Below are positions 26,741 through 34,411 of a DNA stretch of 64,000 nt, in pieces. The position numbers and the translations under genes were made by a program. Below the pieces are notes generated by a model, which was not told the origin of the DNA, did no database searches, and was given only the letters and a program-made list of their open reading frames with translations. The stretch lies in NCBI RefSeq assembly GCF_009362785.1, contig NZ_WHNQ01000012.1, positions 62,001 through 126,000 on the forward strand, read 5' to 3'. This stretch comes from Paraburkholderia atlantica. Its GTDB lineage: Bacteria > Pseudomonadota > Gammaproteobacteria > Burkholderiales > Burkholderiaceae. The stretch's first letter is position 1, and every line of letters starts with the position of its first letter.

Positions 26741-26874
26741 AGAGGTGCAGCGCGAGCTCCGCGAGGAGGCTCGCGATGAGCGCCCACTGCCGCGCCGGCC
26801 AGAGACGATATGACGGAACCGCGCGACGCGCCGGGATTTGCCCGGCCGCCGACGCGGCACCTCTGGAGGAGACG
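26741..26874 (+). promoter_or_regulatory. Structured leader with two ribosome sites before the second transporter
   Basis: A 7-bp stem CGCGAGC (26751-26757) with GCTCGCG (26769-26775) encloses most of an AGGAGG site (26764-26769) and abuts an ATG at 26776. A second site, GGAGGAG, precedes the in-frame ATG at 26875. AGAGGTGC (26741-26748) is complementary to GCACCTCT (26857-26864), just before the second site. The elements are visible; regulation is inference. Confidence 0.4.
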
Positions 26875-28278
26875 ATGATTCAAACCCTGCCCGATGCGCG
26901 CACGGTGGACGTGTCGCGCCTGATCGACGAACAGAGAATCGGCCGCTTCGCGATCCTGCTGATCGCGTCGACATGGCTCGTGATGCTGACCGACGGCTAC
27001 GAGCTCAGTGCGCTGGCGTTCGCCGCGCCGTCGCTGATTCGTGCGTGGCATATCGAGCGCAGCGTGCTCGGTCCGGTGTTCGGCGCCAACATCTTCGGCA
27101 TCATGATCGGCTCGATCCTGTTCGGCTATATCGGCGACCGGATCGGCCGCAAGCGCGCGATCCTGCTCGGCGCGTGCTGGTACGGGCTCATCACGCTCGC
27201 GACCGCATGGGCCGCGAGTGTCGACCACCTGCTGTGGCTGCGCTTTGCCGCGGGCATCGGCATCGGCGGCGCGGTGCCGAACGCGTTCGTGCTGGTGTCG
27301 GAATTCGCCCCGAGGCGGCTGCGCGCCACCTGGGTCACGCTGATGTTCACCGGCTACACGCTCGGCGCGGGCTTCGGCGGCGGCGTTGCCGTGTGGCTCG
27401 TGCCGCACTATGGCTGGCCCGCGGTATTCGTGGTCGGCGGGCTCGCGCCGCTCGTGGTGGCGGCCGGGCTGTCGTTCGTGATGCCGGAGTCGCTGCGCTA
27501 TCAGGTGCTGAAGGGCTGGCCCCGCGACGGCATCGCGGCGACCGCCGCGCGCGTGCGGCCCGATCTCGCGTTGCCGGCAGGTGCGCAGTTCGTCGTGACC
27601 GACGAGCGCCGCGTCGCCAGGTTCTCGCCACGCATGCTGTTCGCCGGCCGCCTGCGCTATGTGACGTCCGCGTTGTGGCTCGCGTACATCGCGAATTCGA
27701 TGGCGCTGTTCTTCCTGCAGAACTGGCTGCCCGTGCTGATCGAGGCGACCGGCGTCGCCGCGCATCGCGCCGCGCTGATGACGACGCTGTTCTCGGTCGG
27801 CGGCACGCTCGGCGGCCTCGTGCTGATGCGCTTCATCGATCGACATGGGGTGCGGCTCGTCACCTGTCTGCCGCTGCTCGGTTTTCCGCTCGTCGCGGTG
27901 CTCGGCATGGACCTGAATACGGCTTTGCTGACCGCCGCCGTGTTCGGCGTCGGCTTCTGCGTGGCCGGCACCCAGGCGGGTCTCAATGCGGTCGCATCGA
28001 TCGTCTATCCGACCAGCTTCCGCTCGAAAGGCACCGGCACCGCGATCGGCGTCGCGAAGATCGGCTCCATCTCGGGCCCGATGATCGGCGGGATGCTGCT
28101 TGCCGGACATCTGCCGGTGCGCGAGCTGTTCCAGGTCGCGGCGCTGCCGGTCGTCACCGTCGCGGCGCTGATGTTCGTGCTCGGTCGCATGTACCGGCCC
28201 GGCGATGCGCACGACGACGATCTCGCCGACCTCGATCTCGCGGGCGCCGAGCCGCCGCTGTCCGCGGCCGAGCGGTAG
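26875..28278 (+). CDS. MFS transporter, AAHS type, copy 2
   Basis: The 467-residue, 12-helix transporter is a paralogue of the one at 21260. Shared segments include EFAPRRLRATWVTLMFTGYT, IANSMALFFLQNWLPVLIE and GTLGGLVLMRFID. Helix 1 holds the acidic TDGYELSALAFAAPSL motif of acid:H+ symporters. The start MIQTLPDARTVDV matches the family N-terminus and has a GGAGGAG site. An in-frame ATG at 26776, also with a good site, would add 33 atypical residues. Two related transporters in one operon may import different substrates, or one may export. Confidence 0.87.
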   Translation: MIQTLPDARTVDVSRLIDEQRIGRFAILLIASTWLVMLTDGYELSALAFAAPSLIRAWHIERSVLGPVFGANIFGIMIGSILFGYIGDRIGRKRAILLGACWYGLITLATAWAASVDHLLWLRFAAGIGIGGAVPNAFVLVSEFAPRRLRATWVTLMFTGYTLGAGFGGGVAVWLVPHYGWPAVFVVGGLAPLVVAAGLSFVMPESLRYQVLKGWPRDGIAATAARVRPDLALPAGAQFVVTDERRVARFSPRMLFAGRLRYVTSALWLAYIANSMALFFLQNWLPVLIEATGVAAHRAALMTTLFSVGGTLGGLVLMRFIDRHGVRLVTCLPLLGFPLVAVLGMDLNTALLTAAVFGVGFCVAGTQAGLNAVASIVYPTSFRSKGTGTAIGVAKIGSISGPMIGGMLLAGHLPVRELFQVAALPVVTVAALMFVLGRMYRPGDAHDDDLADLDLAGAEPPLSAAER

Positions 28279-28389
28279 GACTAGCAGCAGCGGTAGGGCC
28301 GGCCGTGCGCGGCGCGCGGTCGCGCACGAGGCGCGCTGCCGCCGCCTTTCATCCGCATCATCCAATTGCATCGAAACCGGAGAAGCACA

Positions 28390-29580
28390 ATGAAAACAGC
28401 AGTCTGCACTGCTGCGGTGGTTTGCGCCTTCGCGGCGCCGCTCACGGCCGACGCGCAAAGCTCGGTCACGCTGTACGGCATCATCGATAACGGCATTGCC
28501 TGGACGAATACGGTCGCGTCGTCGATCAAGGCGCGGGGCGCCTCGCGCTGGTCGATGGCGACCGGCTGGGGCAGCGGCGACCGCTTCGGCTTCCTCGGAC
28601 GCGAGGACCTCGGCGGCGGCCTGTCCGCGGTGTTCCAGCTCGAAGCGGGCTTCAGCGGACTGAACGGCACGTCGTCGCAGGGCGGCCGGCTGTTCGGGCG
28701 GCAGGCGTACGTGGGGTTGGCGAGCAAGCAGTACGGCAAGCTGACGCTCGGCCGCCAGTACGACTACACGTTCGACTACGTCGCGCCGCTGATGTCCTGG
28801 CTGATGTTCGGCAGCATCTACGGCGCGCATATCGGCGACGTCGACGACAGCTTCCAGACGTTTCGCCTGAACAACAGCGTCAAGTACGAGGTGAGTCCGC
28901 TCACGGGTCTGAAGCTCGGCGCGCTCTACGCGTTCAGCAACCAGGCGGGCGGCGACGCCGGCCAGGGCTTCGCGAACAATCGCGCGTACGGCTTCGGGGT
29001 CGACTACCTGCGCGGGCCGCTGCATTTGGTTGCGAGCTACCTGCAATTGAACAATCCGTCGGCGGGGCTCGCGTCGGGGAATAATCCGAGCGGCGCGATC
29101 GGCGACGAGTACAGCGGCTCGACCAGCATCTTCTATAACGCGGGTTTCGTCGAGCGCCAGCGGATCTCGGCGCTGGGCGCCGGCTATACGTTCGGCGCTG
29201 CAAACGTGAACTTCATCTTCACCAACACGCTGCTCGACTATCGTGGCGGCCACAGCCTGCGTGTCAACAACTACGAGATCAACGGGCGCTACTACTTCAC
29301 GCCGGCGCTGATGGCGGGGCTCGGCTACATCTTCACCGATGGCGGTGGCTATACCGGTACCGGCGCGACGTCGTTCGCAACCGGCGACCGGCCGAAATGG
29401 CATCAGGTGGACGCGGGCATCAGTTACCTGCTGTCGAAGCGCACCGATCTGCATATGTCGATGGTCTATCAGCGTCTGGCCGGCGATGCGAGCACCGTCG
29501 CAATCAACTTCTTCGGACCGGCTGGGGCAGGGCGGAATAGTCAGATTGCGGTGCTGGCGGGGTTGCGGCACCGGTTTTGA
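28390..29580 (+). CDS. Gram-negative porin (OmpC/Burkholderia type)
   Basis: The 396-residue protein has a signal peptide (MKTAVCTAAVVCAFAAPLTADA) and mature start QSSVTLYGIID. Alternating beta-strands such as GRQAYVGLASKQYGKLTLGRQY follow, and the C-terminus ends in Phe (LRHRF), the signal for outer-membrane insertion. This is the general-diffusion trimeric porin family common in Burkholderia. As last gene of the operon it probably lets the substrate cross the outer membrane. CGGAGAAGCACA precedes the ATG. Confidence 0.92.
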   Translation: MKTAVCTAAVVCAFAAPLTADAQSSVTLYGIIDNGIAWTNTVASSIKARGASRWSMATGWGSGDRFGFLGREDLGGGLSAVFQLEAGFSGLNGTSSQGGRLFGRQAYVGLASKQYGKLTLGRQYDYTFDYVAPLMSWLMFGSIYGAHIGDVDDSFQTFRLNNSVKYEVSPLTGLKLGALYAFSNQAGGDAGQGFANNRAYGFGVDYLRGPLHLVASYLQLNNPSAGLASGNNPSGAIGDEYSGSTSIFYNAGFVERQRISALGAGYTFGAANVNFIFTNTLLDYRGGHSLRVNNYEINGRYYFTPALMAGLGYIFTDGGGYTGTGATSFATGDRPKWHQVDAGISYLLSKRTDLHMSMVYQRLAGDASTVAINFFGPAGAGRNSQIAVLAGLRHRF

Positions 29581-29675
29581 CAGAGGCGGCAGCGGTGGAG
29601 GCTCGGGCCTCCCCGCAATGAAACCAGCGACCTAGAATGATTGGTAGGAGGCGCCGTGAAGCGTGGTGAGGAGCC

Positions 29676-30230
29676 ATGAAGCGTGATCGGGTGGTTGGGC
29701 TCATTTGCGGCGCAGTGCTTGCCGGATGCGTGTCGGCCGGCGTCGAAGTGAGACCCGAACAGATATCGAGCTTCAAGCCGGGCGTAACAACGCTGCAAGA
29801 AGTGGTGGCCGCGCTCGGTCCGGCGTCGGTAGAGAGCGCGCTGGACGACGGCTCGACGCTGCTCGTCTACACCTACGTGACCTCGCGGCCCCACCCGGAA
29901 AACTTTCTTCCGTTCATCGGGTCGCTGGTCGGCGGCTCCGACACACACAGTTCCGCAGCCGTGTTCATGTTCGGCCCGCAGGGCATCCTCAAGAGCGCAA
30001 GTACCACGACCTCGACCGTAGGCACGGGCCTCAGCAGCGTTTCGAGCAACGTGCAGAGCAAGGCGCCAGCGGCAAGTGCCGGTCCGCCGGTCGTGGTCGA
30101 ACGCGTGCAGCCGCCTGCCGTGCAGAGTATCGAGTCATTTCCGGAAGAAAACGTGCAGTCGGCGCCTGACAATGGCATCGAAACGTCGCCGGAGGATAGC
30201 GTTCAGCCGGATGCGCACGAGCAGCGGTAA
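29676..30230 (+). CDS. Lipoprotein with BamE/SmpA-like domain
   Basis: The 184-residue protein has a lipoprotein signal with lipobox LAGC (Cys18). A short domain of BamE/SmpA style follows, with FKPGVTTLQEVVAALGPA. The C-terminal half is Ser/Thr/Pro/Glu-rich and probably disordered. GTGAGGAGCC precedes the ATG. It is likely anchored to the outer-membrane inner leaflet or the periplasmic face of the inner membrane. Composition is less GC-rich than the genes to its left and it may mark the edge of the accessory segment. Confidence 0.65.
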   Translation: MKRDRVVGLICGAVLAGCVSAGVEVRPEQISSFKPGVTTLQEVVAALGPASVESALDDGSTLLVYTYVTSRPHPENFLPFIGSLVGGSDTHSSAAVFMFGPQGILKSASTTTSTVGTGLSSVSSNVQSKAPAASAGPPVVVERVQPPAVQSIESFPEENVQSAPDNGIETSPEDSVQPDAHEQR

Positions 30231-30405
30231 ACCGCGCTGTTCGGCACGCGTTGCCCCGTCAGTCCCACTGATCGCGAATGCGATGATCGTCGCAGAGAGT
30301 ACGCGGGGGATCATCGGAGGAACTGGCGGCGACGTCGGGCGTTCCGCCGTTTCGGCTTTTACGCGCATTCCAGCAATCGGTCGGACTGACGCCTCTGGCT
30401 CACCG

Positions 30406-31467
30406 CTAGTGCTGATGCCGATGATGAATATCGGGGAAATGCGCGTGCGAATGGGTAATAGGCAGATGCACGTGAGGGTGCGTGTGCGGCTCGTCACCGG
30501 CATAAGGAAAATCATGCTCGTGCTGATGATGCTCGTCATGGCGATGCCGATGCGTGTGTTCGAGAAACTCATGACTGTGCTCATGCTCATGCCGCTCGCG
30601 CACATGCAGCCAGATACCCAGCGCCATCAGGACCGCGGCAATCCAGAAAGACAGGTGGGGTAGGGCGGGCCATATGATCAGCGAAAGGATCACACCGAAA
30701 AGCGGCGCAACCGAAAAGTACGCACCTGTACGCGCCGTACCGAGATGGCGAAGCGCGACAACGAACAGCACGAGGCTGATGCCGTAACCGCCGAGCCCGG
30801 TCAGCATCGCTGCCGTCATGGTTCCTGCTGACGGCAGCGAAGCGCCAGCCGCAATCGCGATGCCGAGATTCACGGGACCGGCCACCAACCCTTTGAGGCA
30901 CGCAATCACCATCGCGTCGTTCGCCGAGACCTTGCGCGTCAGGTTGTTGTCGATTGCCCAGCACAGACACGCGCCGACGATCAGTATCGCGCCCACCGGC
31001 ACGCCTGCCTGTCCCGGATGCCACGACAGAAGCACGCCGCCCGCAACGATCGCCACCATGCCGAGAAAAACCTGAACGTCGACGTTTTCCCGGAACACCA
31101 CCCAGGCAATCACTGCGGTCAACACGCCCTCGAGGTTGAGCAATAACGAACTGGTTGCCGCCGGTGTGGTGGACAGGCCCAGCATCAGCAAGGCGGGCCC
31201 GGCGACGCCACCCATCGCTATCGCCCCGATCAGCCAGGGCAGCTCGCCTTGGGTGATGCGGTGGTGCGCGCCGGACTGGAGCCCGCGCGATCGGAAGGCG
31301 CGCCACGCGATGCCGACGCCCAGCCCCAGGCCGCTACCGAGATAAAACAGGCCTGCGAGCATGAATGGGCTGACTGTGCCGAGCAGCGCCTTGGCCAGCG
31401 GAGTCGCGGCGCCGAACAGCGCGGCGGCGGCCAAGGCGGTGAATATCGCGCCGTATCCGGATCTCAC
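30406..31467 (-). CDS. EamA/DMT-family transporter with histidine-rich tail
   Basis: The 353-residue protein has ten membrane helices in two EamA repeats (FGAATPLAKALLGTVSPFM in repeat 1, GACLCWAIDNNLTRKVS in repeat 2). A cytoplasmic tail of 61 residues contains 23 His in HxH and HxHxH runs, a strong divalent-metal-binding composition. No ATG fits; GTG at 31467, eight bases after a GAGG, was chosen, and GTG at 31470 or 31527 is possible. It is divergent from chrB and may share its operator. A metal efflux or sensing role is inference. Confidence 0.78.
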   Translation of the reverse strand: MRSGYGAIFTALAAAALFGAATPLAKALLGTVSPFMLAGLFYLGSGLGLGVGIAWRAFRSRGLQSGAHHRITQGELPWLIGAIAMGGVAGPALLMLGLSTTPAATSSLLLNLEGVLTAVIAWVVFRENVDVQVFLGMVAIVAGGVLLSWHPGQAGVPVGAILIVGACLCWAIDNNLTRKVSANDAMVIACLKGLVAGPVNLGIAIAAGASLPSAGTMTAAMLTGLGGYGISLVLFVVALRHLGTARTGAYFSVAPLFGVILSLIIWPALPHLSFWIAAVLMALGIWLHVRERHEHEHSHEFLEHTHRHRHDEHHQHEHDFPYAGDEPHTHPHVHLPITHSHAHFPDIHHRHQH

Positions 31468-31561
31468 CACTCCAACCTCATGTTTGCTGCAGAAGGGACA
31501 GTTTACAGACCCCTTTGCTCGATTCACGCGTGAAACTCGGCGTACAGAGCAAAAGTTAACT

Positions 31562-31597
31562 TGTAGGCAGCGTTACTGCAATGTAACGTTGTCTACA
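31562..31597. promoter_or_regulatory. Candidate ChrB operator
   Basis: A 36-bp imperfect palindrome with arms TGTAGGCAGCGTTAC and GTAACGTTGTCTACA pairs at 13 of 15 positions around a 6-bp centre. It ends on the A of the chrB ATG, so a bound dimer would block both transcription and access to the start. ChrB proteins autoregulate chr operons; binding here is inferred. Confidence 0.6.
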
Positions 31598-32577
31598 TGA
31601 ACACCTTGTCAACCTGGTCGCTACTGGTGCTGACTCTCCCGACAGAGAACGCTACCGCGCGGATGCGTTACTGGCGTGCGCTGAAGGCCCGTGGCTGCGC
31701 TGTACTTCGGGACGGCATCTATCTGCTGCCTCACACGGAGGAGCGCGAGCAGGTGCTGCGCGAACTCGCGGGGGCCATCGCTGATAGTGGTGGCACGGCG
31801 CACCTGCTACGCGCGGCTAGCCTCGATGCCGCGCAGGAAGAGGAATTCCGGGGGCTTTTCGACCGCAGTGACGACCATGCGGAGTTCGTGCGCGCGCTGA
31901 AGGACGCACGCAAGACGGTTTCCGGCCAGTCAGCGACTGATCTCACGAAGCTGCTTCGGCGTCTGCGCAAGGATTACGAAACGATTGTCGCGATTGACTT
32001 CTTCCCGGGCGACTCCGCAACCCGTGCCGAGGCGGCGTGGCAGGACTTCATCGGACTGGTCGACACCGTGCTTTCGCCGGGTGAACCCCATTCCGCCGAG
32101 CGGCCCATCCGGAGCCTGTCAGTCAGCGACTATCAGGGGCGAACGTGGGCCACACGGCAACACATGTGGGTCGACCGCGTCGCAAGCGCGTGGCTGATCC
32201 GGCGCTTCATCGATCGCGATGCGCACTTCATCTGGCTCACATCGCCCGGTGCCTGCCCATCCAACGTGCTTGGTTTCGACTTCGACGGCGCTGCGTTCAC
32301 CCACGTCGGCGAGCGCGTGACGTTCGAAGTGCTGCTCGTCAGCTTCGGTCTCGACAAGGACCCCGCTCTCCTGCGGCTCGGCGAGATGGTCCACGCACTC
32401 GACGTTGGTGGTGCCGCCGTGCCCGAAGCCATTGGTTTCGAAGCCGTGATGGCAGGCGCCAGGGAGCGCGCGTCGGACGACGATCAGTTGCTCGATGAAA
32501 TGAGTCGCGTGCTCGATTCGCTCTACACGCACTTCCTCTCCACTGCAAAAGGCCGTGGCGCCGGAGGACGATCGTGA
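31597..32577 (+). CDS. chrB: Chromate resistance regulator ChrB
   Basis: The 326-residue protein has an N-terminal ChrB domain (WSLLVLTLPTENATARMRYWRALKARG), DNA-binding in characterised homologues. The C-terminal ChrB domain contains HMWVDRVASAWLIRRFID and HFIWL. It is chromate-responsive in studied systems. It overlaps chrA by four bases. The upstream palindrome (31562-31597) and the divergent EamA gene suggest it controls both directions. The product is full length with no frame damage. Confidence 0.9.
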   Translation: MNTLSTWSLLVLTLPTENATARMRYWRALKARGCAVLRDGIYLLPHTEEREQVLRELAGAIADSGGTAHLLRAASLDAAQEEEFRGLFDRSDDHAEFVRALKDARKTVSGQSATDLTKLLRRLRKDYETIVAIDFFPGDSATRAEAAWQDFIGLVDTVLSPGEPHSAERPIRSLSVSDYQGRTWATRQHMWVDRVASAWLIRRFIDRDAHFIWLTSPGACPSNVLGFDFDGAAFTHVGERVTFEVLLVSFGLDKDPALLRLGEMVHALDVGGAAVPEAIGFEAVMAGARERASDDDQLLDEMSRVLDSLYTHFLSTAKGRGAGGRS

Positions 32578-33755
32578 GCACGACGACGGCGACGGCACCA
32601 GGCTACACGCTCGGCCAACTGGTCCTGTACATGCTGCAGCTTGGCACGTTCGGATTTGGCGGACCTGTGGCGCTCGTCGGCTACATGCACCGCGACCTCG
32701 TCGAGCGGCGCCGCTGGATCAGCGAGTCGGATTACCGTGAGGGGCTGGCGCTCGCGCAGATGATGCCCGGACCACTTGCGGCACAGCTCGGCATCTATAT
32801 GGGCCACGTGCACTATCACATCGTGGGTGCAACGCTCGCCGGTATCGCCTTCGTGCTGCCGTCATTCCTGATGGTGGTTGGCCTTGGCTGGGCCTATGCT
32901 CACTTTGGCGGCCTCTCATGGATGCAGGCTGCCTTCTATGGGGTGGGGGCCGCAGTCGTGGGGATCATCGCGATGAGCGCGTACAAGCTCACCACGAAGA
33001 CCATCGGCAGGAACAGGCTCCTGTGGGCGATCTATCTGACACTCGCGGCGGTGACCGTCATCACCGAGTCGGAGATCGCGTGGCTTTTCATTGCGGGCGG
33101 GCTCATCAACTGGTTCGTCGTTGCTCCGCCGAAATGGTTAAGCAGGGGCGGACTGAATGCCGCAGCAGCGGCACAACTGCCGGCTGCGAGCGGCGTGCTC
33201 AGTGGTCTTGACTGGCCGCTGCTCGGTCAGATCGGACTGTTCTTTATGAAGGCGGGTGCTTTCGTTTTTGGCTCCGGGCTGGCAATCGTCCCGTTCCTTT
33301 ACGGCGGTGTGGTCACCGAGCATCACTGGCTCAATGACAAACAGTTTGTCGATGCCGTGGCCGTCGCGATGATTACGCCCGGACCCGTCGTGATCACGGT
33401 TGGTTTCATCGGTTATCTGGTCGCGGGACTCGCGGGCGCCTGTGTGGCAGCCCTTGGCACCTTCCTGCCTTGTTACCTCTTCACGGTGCTGCCGGCGCCG
33501 TACTTCAAGAAGTACGGCAAGTTGCCCGCCGTCAAGGCATTCGTCGACGGCATTACTGCCGCCGCCGTAGGCGCCATTACCGGCTCGGTGATCGTGATTG
33601 CACGGCGCTCGATCGTCGACTTGCCGACTATTCTGCTCGCGCTCGCAACCGTGCTGCTGTTGTGGCGGTTCAAGAAGCTGCAGGAGCCAATCATCGTCAT
33701 CGCCGCGGCCCTCATCGGTCTTGCTGTGTACCCGCTCATCCATGCGCACGGCTAA
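32574..33755 (+). CDS. chrA: Chromate transporter ChrA
   Basis: The 393-residue membrane protein has two CHR domains. The first begins LGTFGFGGPVALVGYMHRDLVE with LALAQMMPGPLAAQLG. The second holds KAGAFVFGSGLAIVPFLYGG with AVAMITPGPVVITVGFIGY. It is the long-chain (two-domain) form that exports chromate from the cytoplasm, driven by the membrane potential. It starts with GTG overlapping the chrB stop (GTGA). Codon use is less GC-biased than in flanking core genes, in keeping with acquisition by transfer. Confidence 0.93.
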   Translation: MSTTTATAPGYTLGQLVLYMLQLGTFGFGGPVALVGYMHRDLVERRRWISESDYREGLALAQMMPGPLAAQLGIYMGHVHYHIVGATLAGIAFVLPSFLMVVGLGWAYAHFGGLSWMQAAFYGVGAAVVGIIAMSAYKLTTKTIGRNRLLWAIYLTLAAVTVITESEIAWLFIAGGLINWFVVAPPKWLSRGGLNAAAAAQLPAASGVLSGLDWPLLGQIGLFFMKAGAFVFGSGLAIVPFLYGGVVTEHHWLNDKQFVDAVAVAMITPGPVVITVGFIGYLVAGLAGACVAALGTFLPCYLFTVLPAPYFKKYGKLPAVKAFVDGITAAAVGAITGSVIVIARRSIVDLPTILLALATVLLLWRFKKLQEPIIVIAAALIGLAVYPLIHAHG

Positions 33756-33979
33756 TGAAATCGATGCTCGAACAAACCCACGAGGGAATGCGCCCGCCTC
33801 AAGGTGCGCCGAGTTGGTGACGCGTTCATACAGAACGTGACGTCACGCTGGGTTCTGGCGACCAGAAACAGACACTGATTCTCGACGAGGCGGGAAAGGT
33901 CGTCGCGACGGGTGGCGACGAGGAAGACGACGACTGATCCAGCGTTTTGTCACAGCGGTGTTCAAGGAGGAGCAGCGTT
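33756..33979 (+). other. Gap in the chromate cluster with a possible gene remnant
   Basis: These 224 bases separate chrA from the second chrB-like gene. One frame reads MKSMLEQTHEGMRPPQGAPSW, then stop, then in the same frame DVTLGSGDQKQTLILDEAGK and an acidic end (GGDEEDDD, stop). It may be a short gene interrupted by a stop or a leftover C-terminus. I do not recognise it. A ribosome site for the next gene follows near 33967. Confidence 0.35.
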
Positions 33980-34411
33980 ATGAAATGGATTACGCGCGAA
34001 CGACCCAAAGTCGACCACATCGCCTGCCCGTGGCTGATTGCCCGTTTCATCGACAAGGAACCGGAGTTCCTCTACGTGCCTCGCGATGAAGTTATGCGTC
34101 TCGCTCAGGAAACAGGGGCGATTCCCTTCGATGTGCCCGACGTCGAACTCGGTCACGACGGCGAACTTTGCAGTTTCGATGCCTTCCTGCAGAAATATCA
34201 ACTGGACGAACCCGCGCTGATCAGGCTCGCTCGCATCGTGCGAGGTGCCGACACCGACCGGCTCGATCTCGCTCCTGAGGCGACCGGGCTCTATGCCATC
34301 TCGATTGGCCTGTCACGCGTCTTCACCGACGATCATGAACAGTTGCGGCACGGCATGATCGTCTACGACGCGCTGTATGCCTGGTGCAAGAGCAGCAATG
34401 AACGCACGTGA
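33980..34411 (+). CDS. Second ChrB-like protein (C-terminal ChrB domain only)
   Basis: The 143-residue protein corresponds to the C-terminal ChrB domain alone: RPKVDHIACPWLIARFIDKEPEFLYVP, then a helical end. It lacks the N-terminal DNA-binding part, so it is unlikely to repress and may be a chromate- or metal-binding accessory protein. AAGGAGGAGCAGCGTT precedes the ATG. It is followed by an MFS gene with a 14-base overlap. Confidence 0.8.
   Translation: MKWITRERPKVDHIACPWLIARFIDKEPEFLYVPRDEVMRLAQETGAIPFDVPDVELGHDGELCSFDAFLQKYQLDEPALIRLARIVRGADTDRLDLAPEATGLYAISIGLSRVFTDDHEQLRHGMIVYDALYAWCKSSNERT

Noticed and set aside
25930..29571. A 1213-codon open frame on the minus strand opposite the FAD oxidoreductase, transporter and porin genes
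   Set aside because: It is rich in Arg, Ala and His, lacks domains and mirrors three well-supported genes; long antisense frames are expected at this GC content.
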